A program made the translations under genes and the position numbers. Below are positions 26,155-34,876 of a stretch of DNA of 64,000 nt, piece after piece. The notes beneath the pieces were generated by a model that did not search any database, had not been told where the DNA came from, and saw only the letters and a program-made list of their open reading frames with translations. The stretch spans positions 105,123-169,122 of the forward strand of contig JBKJRC010000004.1 of assembly GCA_046594915.1 (NCBI GenBank), in the 5' to 3' direction. Position 1 is the stretch's first letter. Each line of letters opens with the position of its first letter. The stretch is from Methylotenera_A sp046594915 (GTDB taxonomy: Bacteria > Pseudomonadota > Gammaproteobacteria > Burkholderiales > Methylophilaceae).

Positions 26155-26199
26155 CTAAATCCAGCTAAAGACTTAACTCGGACGAAAAGAGAGGTGAGA

Positions 26200-27747
26200 A
26201 TGTCAGCCCCATTATGTAAAGAAATAATTATCGCCATAACCTTAACTACATTTTTGCCTGCCGTAGCTAATGCTGATACTGCAGAACTTGAGGCTCGTAT
26301 CTTGAAACTGGAAAAGGCGATACAAGCCATGCAGGCGCAGCGGGAGGCGCAAGACAAACAATTGGACTTGCTCACCAAGGAGTTAGCAGGGGTGGATGGC
26401 CAAGTCACGCAATCTAAAATCACCAAATCAGAAGAAAAAGGCATGAGCAAAGGAACACCAGTGTTCGCAGCGTTTAAGGATGGGGTCACACTAGAAGACG
26501 GCACGGGCAACTGGAAGCTGGCCATTAATGGACGATTGCAAACAGATTATCGAAACTTTTCCCCTGATGAATCCGCCGCAGATACCTTTAGTGTCAGACG
26601 GGCGCGCCTGGCAGGCACGCTTACTTTTTACAAAGATTATGTGGCCAGAGTAGAAGGTGAATATTCGGCTGGCAGCACGGTTCTTACCTATGGGTATATC
26701 GATATCAACAAGTTTCAAGCTGCAAAATTTAGGTTGGGTCAATTTAAACCGCTGTATGGCTTAGAACGGGCCATGAGCACCAATTTCATTGATTTTCTAG
26801 AGCGTTCAATGGCCAATGATTTGTTGGGTAACACATTTGACCGCGGTGTAATGGTTTATGGATCGCCGACACCAGGTTTTAACTACAGTTTGGCCTATGT
26901 TAATGGAATTGGGGGTACAGCCGATGAAAATAACGCCAAAAGTGACGGTAAAGATTTGACAATACGAGGAACAGTCAATATTTCTGAGCTATTAAGCTGG
27001 CAAGATAGTGTGATTCATGTGGGTGGATTTTATGCGGATGGCCATCAAGGCTCCCGTCGCCAAGCTGGGTTTATTCCAATTGGGCAAAGTGAAGCCCGCG
27101 GTGCACAGTTTTTTCAGACGAATTGTGGCGCAAATACTGCTGGAGCTGTCACTCCAGCTGTGACTGCAGCATGCGGAGGTCTATTAGCAAACGGATTAAA
27201 AGAGGATGTTGATCGCACTAGAAGTGGATTTGAGACAGCGCTGGCTTACAAATCCATTAAGTTGCAGAGTGAATATATTAGCGAGTCTTTTGAAGGTACT
27301 GGCTACAGCCGCGATATTAATAGCTGGTATGCGACTGCAATGTGGAATGTCACTGGAGAGAAATTTGCCGATATGTATAAAGAAGGCATTTTTGGCCGAT
27401 TAAAACCTAAAAATAATTACAAGTCTGGCAGTGAGGGCTGGGGAGCTTTACAGCTAGGTCTACGCTATAGCAATTTTGACGCATCTGATTTTACAAGAGA
27501 CAATGCAGCGGGTACAGGGGTTTTACTGAATATACCTAACGCTACAGCGGATGGACTGCTGATAGCGACCAATCAAGCGGATGCATGGACGTTAGGGGCT
27601 AACTGGATCCTCAATCCTAACGTCAGACTGGCAGCTAATTATATTAGAACCCATTATGAAACACCAATTTTGGTTCGAATTAATGGCATAAATAAAAGTT
27701 TGGATAATGAAAATGCATTAACGATGCGTGCGCAATTTGACTTTTAA
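26200..27747 (+). CDS. OprP/OprO-type anion-selective porin
   Basis: The protein is about 515 residues with a signal peptide cleaved after A-N-A near residue 25. A coiled-coil segment follows (T-A-E-L-E-A-R-I-L-K-L-E-K-A-I-Q-A-M), then a beta-barrel with phosphate-porin landmarks: F-S-V-R-R-A-R-L-A-G-T-L, R-V-E-G-E-Y and K-F-R-L-G-Q-F-K-P-L-Y-G-L-E. It ends in a terminal Phe. OprP/OprO trimers pass phosphate and polyphosphate. The ATG at 26200 follows GAGAGG; a GTG two codons upstream is in frame. Same-strand placement after the molybdoenzyme suggests it admits that operon's anionic substrate. Confidence 0.88.
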   Translation: MSAPLCKEIIIAITLTTFLPAVANADTAELEARILKLEKAIQAMQAQREAQDKQLDLLTKELAGVDGQVTQSKITKSEEKGMSKGTPVFAAFKDGVTLEDGTGNWKLAINGRLQTDYRNFSPDESAADTFSVRRARLAGTLTFYKDYVARVEGEYSAGSTVLTYGYIDINKFQAAKFRLGQFKPLYGLERAMSTNFIDFLERSMANDLLGNTFDRGVMVYGSPTPGFNYSLAYVNGIGGTADENNAKSDGKDLTIRGTVNISELLSWQDSVIHVGGFYADGHQGSRRQAGFIPIGQSEARGAQFFQTNCGANTAGAVTPAVTAACGGLLANGLKEDVDRTRSGFETALAYKSIKLQSEYISESFEGTGYSRDINSWYATAMWNVTGEKFADMYKEGIFGRLKPKNNYKSGSEGWGALQLGLRYSNFDASDFTRDNAAGTGVLLNIPNATADGLLIATNQADAWTLGANWILNPNVRLAANYIRTHYETPILVRINGINKSLDNENALTMRAQFDF

Positions 27748-27894
27748 ACATCAATTTATATATTTTTCACAAAATTAATTTACGCATATTTTAACGCTAC
27801 ACTTTAATTAATAGGCGATATATTAAAATCTTTACTCGGGCATATAATTAAGTACCATAGCAGTTATTAATAATAATATTTTGGCATGCATTAA

Positions 27895-28356
27895 ATGAGC
27901 GATTATAAAAACCTGCGTTTAGACCAACAATTATGTTTTGCCTTATACTCCGCCACTCATGCTGTGACGCGCGCTTACCGTGAACATTTGAGTAAAATTG
28001 GGCTTACTTATCCACAATATTTAGTGCTATTGGTGTTATGGCAAGAAAATAAGCAAACAGTCAAAAGCTTAGCCAATAAACTAAATTTAGACTCGCCGAC
28101 TTTAACGCCTTTGCTAAAGCGCTTAGCGAGCGCAGGCTTTTTAATCCGAGAACGCAGTAGCATTGACGAGCGCGAAGTGTACATTTCACTAACTGATGCT
28201 GGAAACAATCTAAAGGACACTGTGTGCCAAATACAGCAAAGCGTTTCTTGTGAAACAGGACTTAATGAATTTGAATATTTCGAATTACGCAATAAATTGC
28301 ATCATTTTCTAGAAACCATGCAGCCTGATAAACAAAAAAGAGCTGAATCTATTTAA
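27895..28356 (+). CDS. OhrR-like MarR-family regulator
   Basis: The 153-residue protein matches the OhrR branch of MarR. The N-terminal L-D-Q-Q-L-C-F-A-L-Y has the peroxide-sensing Cys at residue 14; the winged helix includes L-D-S-P-T-L-T-P-L-L-K-R-L and the wing R-E-R-S-S-I-D-E-R-E-V-Y-I-S-L-T. OhrR usually represses the organic hydroperoxide reductase gene ohr, which is not in this window. The neighbours are redox proteins, so it may control those. It converges on the cytochrome gene with 25 bp between stops. Confidence 0.85.
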   Translation: MSDYKNLRLDQQLCFALYSATHAVTRAYREHLSKIGLTYPQYLVLLVLWQENKQTVKSLANKLNLDSPTLTPLLKRLASAGFLIRERSSIDEREVYISLTDAGNNLKDTVCQIQQSVSCETGLNEFEYFELRNKLHHFLETMQPDKQKRAESI

Positions 28357-28381
28357 ACAATTATTCTATGACAATAAAAAA

Positions 28382-28894
28382 TTAAGGCTGAGTAGATTTT
28401 TTTACAGGCTTGTTAGTTTCCTCTTGCCATTCTTGGTAATCAATAGACCACGTGCTTTTAATGTAAGTTAGTACAGCAATAACCTCAATGTCAGATAAGA
28501 CTTGACCAAACGCGGGCATATTATTTTGATAGTCAATCGGCTTGTCAACCCCTGGAATTAATCCCTCTTTAACCACGTGGATTAGATAACTGTCTGGATG
28601 ATGCCAAGTATGACCAGACTTATCATGCGGCGGCGCGGGCAGTCTGCCGTCTGCGCCAGGCTGTTTCCAATTAGGCTGACCTTCCAAATTTACTCCATGG
28701 CAAGATGCACAGTGCTGACCATATACTTTTTTACCTAATGTAACCTTGGTTACATCATTTACATCTAAAACTGATACACTTTTGTGTGTGTTCTGCGTAG
28801 TTGCTATGGGCTGATTTTGCGTTTTATATAAATAAGTAAATGTGCCAGTCAATGCTGCACCTATCACAATTAAGACCAAAACAGATTTTTTCAT
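28382..28894 (-). CDS. membrane-anchored or exported c-type cytochrome
   Basis: The 170-residue protein has a single N-terminal hydrophobic helix (S-V-L-V-L-I-V-I-G-A-A-L), either anchor or signal. One heme motif C-A-S-C-H lies at residues 62-66, and N-N-M-P-A-F near 126 supplies the likely axial Met. It is a class I cytochrome with a Pro/His-rich insert (A-P-P-H-D-K-S-G-H-T-W-H-H). It could carry electrons to or from a periplasmic enzyme such as the molybdoenzyme 2 kb upstream, but no sequence evidence joins them. It is divergent from the TlpA-like gene. Confidence 0.88.
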   Translation of the reverse strand: MKKSVLVLIVIGAALTGTFTYLYKTQNQPIATTQNTHKSVSVLDVNDVTKVTLGKKVYGQHCASCHGVNLEGQPNWKQPGADGRLPAPPHDKSGHTWHHPDSYLIHVVKEGLIPGVDKPIDYQNNMPAFGQVLSDIEVIAVLTYIKSTWSIDYQEWQEETNKPVKKSTQP

Positions 28895-28987
28895 AGTTTA
28901 AATTTTCATGGTTTTAACTAAGGACAATTAAAAATTACTGTGTAATTATATAATTAAATTTAATTTCATTTTGAGAGAATAATTAAT

Positions 28988-29563
28988 ATGCTAAAAACTA
29001 ACGCTTTATCAATTTGTACACTATTGATTACCTTAAGTTTAATAGGTTGCAAAGGTTCAGAAAATAATACGGCGAGCGCTACCTCAATGCCAGTAGTTTC
29101 AACCACAAGCAAGGAAGATAAAAAAGCTGAAGCCAATCAAATTAAAACTGAAACTTTTTTTGCAGCAAGCTTTAAAGATTTTGACCGTAAATTGCAGCCT
29201 TTGAATCAATATAAAGGTAAAACGATTGTGACCTACTTTTGGGCAACTTGGTGTAAGTCTTGTGTTGCTGAAGTGCCGATGTTAAAAGCAATGCAAGAAA
29301 AGTATAAAGACAAAAATGTTGTTTTTGTGGGGATAGCAGTAGATAACATGGACAAAGTACAGAAATTTGTGAAAGACTATGAGATTACTTATCCTATTTT
29401 AATCGGTGGTGACGATGCGCTGGCATTATCCAAAGACCTTGGCAACCTTGTCACTGGTTTGCCGTTTATGGTGATGATTGATAAAAATGGCCAATTTGCC
29501 GCTAAATTCTTGGGTGAGTTGAAACAAGAAAAACTCGAAAGTAAGTTAAATACGATTATCTAA
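28988..29563 (+). CDS. TlpA/ResA-like thioredoxin lipoprotein
   Basis: The 191-residue protein begins with a lipoprotein signal (L-S-L-I-G-C, lipidated Cys near 21) and a polar linker. The thioredoxin fold starts near residue 70, with the active site W-C-K-S-C at residues 88-92 and cis-Pro T-G-L-P-F. It would be tethered to the periplasmic face and reduce disulfides, for example in apocytochrome c. DsbD, encoded 2 kb downstream, is the natural electron donor. Its 3' end overlaps the convergent DUF2182 gene by eight bases. Confidence 0.9.
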   Translation: MLKTNALSICTLLITLSLIGCKGSENNTASATSMPVVSTTSKEDKKAEANQIKTETFFAASFKDFDRKLQPLNQYKGKTIVTYFWATWCKSCVAEVPMLKAMQEKYKDKNVVFVGIAVDNMDKVQKFVKDYEITYPILIGGDDALALSKDLGNLVTGLPFMVMIDKNGQFAAKFLGELKQEKLESKLNTII

Positions 29564-30410
29564 GTTGTTCTAAAGTTTGTGCAACAAATATTGTAACTCC
29601 CCAAACAAGCAAAAGAAATGCCGATAACTGTGGCAACTTAACGATTTTGGGGAGTGCTTTTTCAATCAGCACAAATAGGCTCAGTAGCGCTATCCATGCC
29701 AGATTCATGACGCCACCCACAAACAGCAGCAGCATGAGTAGCCAGCAGCAGCCCACACAGTACATTCCATGTTTTAGACCCATTTGATAAGCACCTGATT
29801 TACCCGCTTGCATATATGTTGCAATGAATGTGGCTGGTGATTGGCAGTGTTTTAAGCAGGATTGTTTTAATGGTGACAGCTGATATAAGCCAACAATAAT
29901 CAGCAGTATGCTTGATAACCAACCGTTATTCATGATCATGAGCATCGAGAGCAGATTTACTTGTTGCAGTGCCCACTGTAAAAACGTGGCGACAACAGAA
30001 AATAACAACCAACTGCTGAGGTAGCCCAACATAAAGCCAGAAGTGGCCACAACAATGATTGTATTCGCGCCTTTTCTGGCGTGATGCATCACCCGAGCAT
30101 AGAGTAAAATGACAGGGGTAGCGCTTGGCAACATCATAGCCACCATCATTACCCACCACATCATGAGTGCAATGCCCCAGTCCCGCCATGACCATGCCTG
30201 GATAGACATGTCCATTTCGGGCATCTTCATGGACATACCGGCATTTTGATAGGGAATTAGTGAGAGCTGCGTCATTGCAAAGATATCCATCTGCATACCA
30301 GCCCCATTAAACAAGAACCACCATGCCCCTAACGTCAGTAACACAATGCAGGCTAAAACCATCAGTCTTTGGTGAGCCAGTAACTTTTCAGTGACAGTTT
30401 GAGTTGACAT
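29556..30410 (-). CDS. DUF2182 multi-pass membrane protein
   Basis: The 284-residue protein has about six hydrophobic helices. A Met-rich stretch lies near residues 55-70 (M-S-M-K-M-P-E-M-D-M-S), then W-W-V-M-M-V-A-M-M-L-P-S-A-T-P, the DUF2182 core, and H-G-M-Y-C-V-G-C-C-W near 215. Met, His and Cys in or near membranes suggest metal (copper) handling, but the family has no settled function. It follows the DUF1326 gene by 13 bp; the two families commonly travel together. Confidence 0.82.
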   Translation of the reverse strand: MSTQTVTEKLLAHQRLMVLACIVLLTLGAWWFLFNGAGMQMDIFAMTQLSLIPYQNAGMSMKMPEMDMSIQAWSWRDWGIALMMWWVMMVAMMLPSATPVILLYARVMHHARKGANTIIVVATSGFMLGYLSSWLLFSVVATFLQWALQQVNLLSMLMIMNNGWLSSILLIIVGLYQLSPLKQSCLKHCQSPATFIATYMQAGKSGAYQMGLKHGMYCVGCCWLLMLLLFVGGVMNLAWIALLSLFVLIEKALPKIVKLPQLSAFLLLVWGVTIFVAQTLEQLR

Positions 30411-30423
30411 GACGAACCGCTAT

Positions 30424-31056
30424 TTAATCTTTAATTATACCGTGATTGTTGAGACGGATATAAGCAAATTGACCGTAACTGTCTTTTAAGTCTAGTTTGA
30501 TATTGCCGAAAGTTTGGCTGCTGGCACTGCCAATTTCGGCGAGACTGTATTCAAAGCCATCGGGAATATCAATACGTACACGATGCTCAAGCCCTGTAAT
30601 GGGATTGACGATCGGTTTGCCACTGACTTTCATCACACCCTCAGCATTGACTGTGCCTGTTCGTGATTCAATATCGACTGCAAAATCAATTGCTGTGAAT
30701 ATCGGCTCATAGACCTGTTCATAGGTAGAAGCAAATACATTAAATATGGTCTTGCCAGGCTCTGTATCTGCACCAGAGGCGATTTTTAAAATAGCTTCTC
30801 GTTGTGCCTCACTGGCGCTCACATCCACGATAGGTTGGCACTTACCTTCACCTTCATGCACTGCGCCTGGCCATTGCACAATACACGCAAAGCGAACTCC
30901 AGAAAGATCCACATCACCGTAGAATCCGTGGTCTATTTCCATGCAGACGACTGCTTCACAAAAGCCATAAGTAGGTAGCGCATTGAATTGACATGGGCAA
31001 CCATAAGCGCAGTTACAGTTCGCTAGTTCCCGTGCGTTGATTTCCCATTTAATCAT
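30424..31056 (-). CDS. DUF1326 cysteine-rich protein
   Basis: The protein is about 210 residues. It starts M-I-K-W-E-I-N-A-R-E-L with a cysteine cluster C-N-C-A-Y-G-C-P-C at residues 14-22, typical of DUF1326. I chose ATG 31056 because AAAGG precedes it and the family N-terminus begins there; the frame is open for 24 more codons upstream. The function is unknown. The Cys cluster could bind a metal and would fit a partnership with the Met-rich DUF2182 membrane protein. Confidence 0.82.
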   Translation of the reverse strand: MIKWEINARELANCNCAYGCPCQFNALPTYGFCEAVVCMEIDHGFYGDVDLSGVRFACIVQWPGAVHEGEGKCQPIVDVSASEAQREAILKIASGADTEPGKTIFNVFASTYEQVYEPIFTAIDFAVDIESRTGTVNAEGVMKVSGKPIVNPITGLEHRVRIDIPDGFEYSLAEIGSASSQTFGNIKLDLKDSYGQFAYIRLNNHGIIKD

Positions 31057-31495
31057 CAGATTGCCTTTCAATAATTTTGAATAATTATTTAATATATTGT
31101 ATCTCCATTCTAAATGAATCATATGCAAATGCGTTAGCCTCGTAAAATCTTTTCGCTACAATACCCTCTACTGTAAGCCTTATCCTTATGCGCTGGCTTA
31201 AAAATAAGATTACCCAATTTAGATTTACAATTCGCACCATAACTCAAGTTAATTTCTTTCAGATATAATCATTTATTGAATTTATGTCATTTATATTGAT
31301 CAATCTTAGCTAAATCACATTCCACTTGGCTACATTGGGATTGGTGAAGCTCAGTACAAAGCATCAGGCAAATTAACTTAATTTAGCTTTATGGATTTGA
31401 AAGCTCAATACTATTTATTTTTTAACAATCATCTCAGTTTAAGTTAAGCACACCCACAGGTGTGCTTAACTTAAACTGAGGCAATCTGATCAAAT
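31057..31495. other. long non-coding gap before dsbD
   Basis: About 440 bp between divergent genes, AT-rich with no convincing ORF. It should hold promoters for DUF1326/DUF2182 and dsbD. A TACAAT box at 31157-31162 is a possible -10 without a good -35. The only strong structure is the 22-bp hairpin at 31433-31480. Confidence 0.5.
31433..31480 (+). repeat. perfect 22-bp inverted repeat just upstream of dsbD
   Basis: The arm at 31433-31454 (begins CTCAGTTTAAG, ends GCACACC) is matched base for base by its reverse complement at 31459-31480, with loop CACA. It ends 15 bp before the dsbD ATG, and its right arm holds the GAG of the only GAGG near the start. No T-run follows it. It may control dsbD translation or be a mobile-element relic. 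Confidence 0.85.
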
Positions 31496-33379
31496 ATGGA
31501 ATACTTAAGCGTGAAAAATTTATTGTCTCAACATGTACTATCTCGTTTTATTGCCATCATTACCATTGGCTTCTGCTTAAATCTCCATGCGGTTGAAACG
31601 AGCAAAAGCATAGTGAATCAATTGGCAGATAACAACACTGAGGAGAGTTTTTTACCGCCAGATGTTGCTTTTAAATTAGACTTAACTGCACAAGATGCAC
31701 AGACCATTCAAGCAGCATTCAAGGTAGTTCCAGGTTATTATTTGTATCGAGAGCGCATCAAATTTGAAATTGCACCCAATAACAACAATAAAATAAAGAG
31801 TGTTATTTTACCTGCAGGCGATATCAAAGATGACCCTAACTTTGGCAAGCAAGAAGTCTATCACCATGACTTTAAGGCCAGCATCATGCTTGCGGCTACG
31901 TCCGATAAAAATGTGATCATCAATGCCACCTATCAAGGTTGTAGTGAAAAAGGCTTGTGTTACGCCCCCATCAAAAAAACATTCAATGTGAAATTGGGTG
32001 AGAGCGCTTCACAATCTAGCGTTAGCGCTAATTCCAATAACATCGACAGCAACGATGATAGTGCTAATCTGTTAAAAACTGGCAATCTGTGGCTGATTGT
32101 TGCAGGCTTCTTTGGTGCAGGTTTATTGCTATCGCTCACACCTTGTGTGCTGCCTATGATTCCAATCTTGTCTAGCATCATCGTTGGCAGTCAGTCCAAA
32201 TCTACACAAAATAGTAAAGCGCATAGCTTTAGCCTATCGGTCGCTTATGTACTTGGGATGGCGTTTAGCTACACATTAGCGGGCATCGCTGCTGGTTTAT
32301 CTGGCAATTTACTCAGCCAATCTTTACAAAACCCTATGGTATTGGGCGCATCAGCGCTAGTGTTCGTGGCGCTGGCACTTTCTATGTTTGGGTTTTATGA
32401 ACTTAAATTGCCCAGCTTTCTTGAAAATAGAATTCTAAATGCCAGCAATAAACTTAAAGGCGGCCAATTATTAGGTGTATTTGTGATGGGGCTTTTATCG
32501 GCACTCATCGTAAGCCCATGCATTGCAGCACCGCTCGCAGGCGCTCTAATCTATATTAGCCAGTCACAAGATGTATTCTTAGGCGGCACAGCACTATTTG
32601 CACTCTCTATTGGTATGGGTGTGCCTTTGTTGCTTATAGGCGCTTCCGCTGGCCAGTTGCTACCTAAGGCTGGTGGTTGGATGACATCGGTGCGTAACTT
32701 TTTTGGTGTATTAATGCTGGGAATGGCCATCTGGTTGATTGCCCCTGTCATTTTGGTCAGTATTCAGTTGGGCATGTGGGCGACTTTATTTATTATCACC
32801 GCTGTTTATTTAAATGCCTTGAATAGCTTGCCAGTGCATGCCAACAATTTTGCTAAGTTTTGGAAAGGTATCGCTGTCATTATGTTGATTTCAGGGGTTA
32901 CTTTTTTATTAGGTGCCGTTTCAGGGGGTAAATCGGTATTGCAACCACTAAGTGGATTTACACATAACACAACGACAAGTTCTGGCCTAAGTCCTGCAAA
33001 TATGGCCAAAACTGAACCTGCACTTGCATTTAGACGTATCAAAACTAATGCAGAGCTGGATCAGTACCTAAGCACCACCAAGAAACCTATCATGCTAGAT
33101 TTTTATGCTGACTGGTGTGTGGCTTGTAAAGAGTATGAAAAATTTACGTTTAGCGACCCTACGGTTCAGCAGTTGCTCAAAAATACAACATTGTTACAAG
33201 TGGATGTGACCAAAAACTCTGATGAAGATAAAGCATTACTCAAGCGCTTCATGCTATTTGGGCCGCCTGGTATTATCTTTTTCGATCAGAAAGGGCAGGA
33301 AATTACTGCGATGAAAACGGTGGGTTACCAAAAGCCAAAACGCTTTATCAGCACGCTGACTGAGCTTAAACAGTATTAA
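31496..33379 (+). CDS. dsbD: thiol:disulfide interchange protein DsbD
   Basis: The 627-residue protein has the three DsbD domains. An exported alpha domain contains Y-Q-G-C-S-E-K-G-L-C-Y-A-P. Eight membrane helices carry the redox cysteines in L-T-P-C-V-L-P-M-I-P and V-S-P-C-I-A-A-P-L. A C-terminal thioredoxin domain has D-W-C-V-A-C-K-E-Y (Cys541/Cys544). It moves electrons from cytosolic thioredoxin to periplasmic partners. The TlpA-like lipoprotein upstream is a likely one, and a periplasmic selenoprotein could in principle be another (inference). The start is uncertain because no ribosome site has good spacing; GTG at codon 6 is an alternative. Confidence 0.94.
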   Translation: MEYLSVKNLLSQHVLSRFIAIITIGFCLNLHAVETSKSIVNQLADNNTEESFLPPDVAFKLDLTAQDAQTIQAAFKVVPGYYLYRERIKFEIAPNNNNKIKSVILPAGDIKDDPNFGKQEVYHHDFKASIMLAATSDKNVIINATYQGCSEKGLCYAPIKKTFNVKLGESASQSSVSANSNNIDSNDDSANLLKTGNLWLIVAGFFGAGLLLSLTPCVLPMIPILSSIIVGSQSKSTQNSKAHSFSLSVAYVLGMAFSYTLAGIAAGLSGNLLSQSLQNPMVLGASALVFVALALSMFGFYELKLPSFLENRILNASNKLKGGQLLGVFVMGLLSALIVSPCIAAPLAGALIYISQSQDVFLGGTALFALSIGMGVPLLLIGASAGQLLPKAGGWMTSVRNFFGVLMLGMAIWLIAPVILVSIQLGMWATLFIITAVYLNALNSLPVHANNFAKFWKGIAVIMLISGVTFLLGAVSGGKSVLQPLSGFTHNTTTSSGLSPANMAKTEPALAFRRIKTNAELDQYLSTTKKPIMLDFYADWCVACKEYEKFTFSDPTVQQLLKNTTLLQVDVTKNSDEDKALLKRFMLFGPPGIIFFDQKGQEITAMKTVGYQKPKRFISTLTELKQY

Positions 33380-33430
33380 TTAATCTTAATCAAAAAAGTT
33401 AAAAAATAATATAATATTGACGAGCAGCCG

Positions 33431-33463
33431 CTAGTTGTCACCCCCTGGGGTACTAGTTTTTAA
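33431..33463 (+). terminator. terminator after dsbD
   Basis: Outer CTAGT/ACTAG (33431-33435, 33452-33456) and inner ACCCC/GGGGT (33440-33444, 33447-33451) stack into one hairpin with a four-base bulge, followed by TTTTTAAT. It is 52 bp past the dsbD stop. Confidence 0.7.
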
Positions 33464-33491
33464 TCTAACCCTATAAAAGTCTCGAACTAAG

Positions 33492-33523
33492 TAGACAAAT
33501 TAATGACTTAATTTGTCTATTTT
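33492..33523 (+). repeat. perfect 12-bp hairpin followed by TTTT
   Basis: TAGACAAATTAA (33492-33503) and TTAATTTGTCTA (33508-33519) pair perfectly around TGAC, with TTTTGGAG after. It may be a second terminator, or the leader hairpin of the broken frame that begins at 33537; GGAG sits 9 bp before that ATG. Confidence 0.55.
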
Positions 33524-33536
33524 GGAGTCGACTACC

Positions 33537-33859
33537 ATGGAAAGAAAAGCAGAGCATAATATTGCTCATGCAAGATCACGTGAAATGACCAACTTGCCTG
33601 ATGATGATTAAATGAAGTTAAAAATGACACTGCACTGAAGAGCAACGGACTTATGGCTAAGAATGCAGGCCTTAAAGCGCTTAAAACAGTAAATTACCAA
33701 GAAGCAAAAGAATTTGAACAGAAAAACGATGATTTTAATTTAGCAAATATATTAATTAAGGATATAGATGTTAGTTTGGCGCGACAAAAAACATGGCATT
33801 GGCTGCTGCAAATGATCCATGTTTACAGCTATCGCGTGCTGAATATGCGCATTGTCTGA
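33537..33859 (+). pseudogene. possible frameshifted small gene
   Basis: An ATG at 33537 with GGAG upstream opens a 24-codon frame (M-E-R-K-A-E-H-N-I-A-H-A-R-S ... D-D-D, TAA). In another frame, starting just after a TGA run near 33600, the sequence reads L-N-E-V-K-N-D-T-A-L-K-S-N-G-L-M-A-K-N-A-G-L-K-A-L-K and continues to 33859. A single shift near 33600 would join them into one protein of about 100 residues. The joined sequence is charged and helical-looking. I do not recognise it, and it may be a remnant or simply non-coding. Confidence 0.35.
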
Positions 33860-34142
33860 TGATGGGGCATTAAAGCTTTATCAGAATCTTCTAACTAGTG
33901 GGAGCTTAAGCATGATTCCAAATAAATATTAAATCAGCCTCTAAATAAAGAAGATCATGCATTACGTTATCAATAAATGTCCTTCACTTATTTTACTAAG
34001 TAAGCGTCAAATAAAAGGCCTTAGAGTTTCCCCTAAGGCCTTATGAACGACTTAATCACTATACCATTGAAGAGTTACGTTTAAATATTATCGACATCTC
34101 ATAAAGTTACGTATTTATTCTGCAGTAACAAATCAATTATAC
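33860..34142. other. intergenic stretch before the sodB 3' end
   Basis: About 280 bp of AT-rich sequence with no convincing gene. Its only clear feature is the sodB terminator at 34015-34042. Confidence 0.5.
34015..34042 (-). terminator. terminator of sodB
   Basis: AAGGCCTTAG (34015-34024) and CTAAGGCCTT (34033-34042) form a perfect 10-bp stem. Read on the minus strand it is followed by TTTTATTTG. It lies 100 bp past the sodB stop. Confidence 0.75.
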
Positions 34143-34724
34143 TTAAGCGTAATTAGTCGCTGCAAAATCCCAGTTAGCCAGTGAGGCCAAAAACGCTTCT
34201 ACAAATTTAGGGCGCGCATTGCGATAATCAATATAATAAGCGTGTTCCCACACATCGATGGTTAATAAGGCTTTATCGCCAGTGGTTAATGGCGTTCCAG
34301 CTGCGCCCATATTCACAATATCTACACCACCATCGGCTTTTTTTACCAGCCATGTCCAGCCAGAACCAAAATTGCCTACGGCTGAAGTTTGAAACGCTTT
34401 TTTAAAGTCATCAAAACTACCCCATTTTTTGTTGATTGCGTCTGCCAATGCGCCAGTAGGTGCGCCGCCGCCGTTGGGTTTCAAGCTACTCCAAAAAAAC
34501 GTATGGTTCCAAACTTGGGCAGAATTATTGTAAATGCCGCCAGACGATTTTTTAATAATTTCTTCTAAACTTAATTTTTCAAACTCGGTACCTTTAATCA
34601 GATTGTTTAAGTTTGTAACATAAGCTTGGTGATGTTTGCCATAATGAAATTCCAGCGTTTCTTCTGAAATGTGTGGCGCTAATGCGTTTTTTGCGTAAGG
34701 CAGTGCGGGTAAAGTATGTTCCAT
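34143..34724 (-). CDS. sodB: iron superoxide dismutase
   Basis: The 193-residue protein has the Fe/Mn-SOD fold. Metal ligands are visible as H-Y-G-K-H-H-Q-A-Y-V (first His), W-N-H-T-F-F-W (second His) and D-V-W-E-H-A-Y-Y-I-D-Y (Asp and His). A-Q-V-W-N-H-T-F-F-W and F-G-S-G-W-T-W-L favour the iron form. It converts superoxide to peroxide in the cytosol. It is a single gene with its own terminator; no tandem partner. Confidence 0.96.
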   Translation of the reverse strand: MEHTLPALPYAKNALAPHISEETLEFHYGKHHQAYVTNLNNLIKGTEFEKLSLEEIIKKSSGGIYNNSAQVWNHTFFWSSLKPNGGGAPTGALADAINKKWGSFDDFKKAFQTSAVGNFGSGWTWLVKKADGGVDIVNMGAAGTPLTTGDKALLTIDVWEHAYYIDYRNARPKFVEAFLASLANWDFAATNYA

Positions 34725-34876
34725 TGTGTTTTCCTAACATTAAGATGGTTGCGTGGATTGATTTTTGTAAGGTGTTATTAAGTCTATATTGCGCCAAAAA
34801 TTTAAATTTAAACTGTATTGATATAAACAAATGAATATTTAAGGCTTTTTTTCTGGTTGTAACATTTTTTCGCTTG

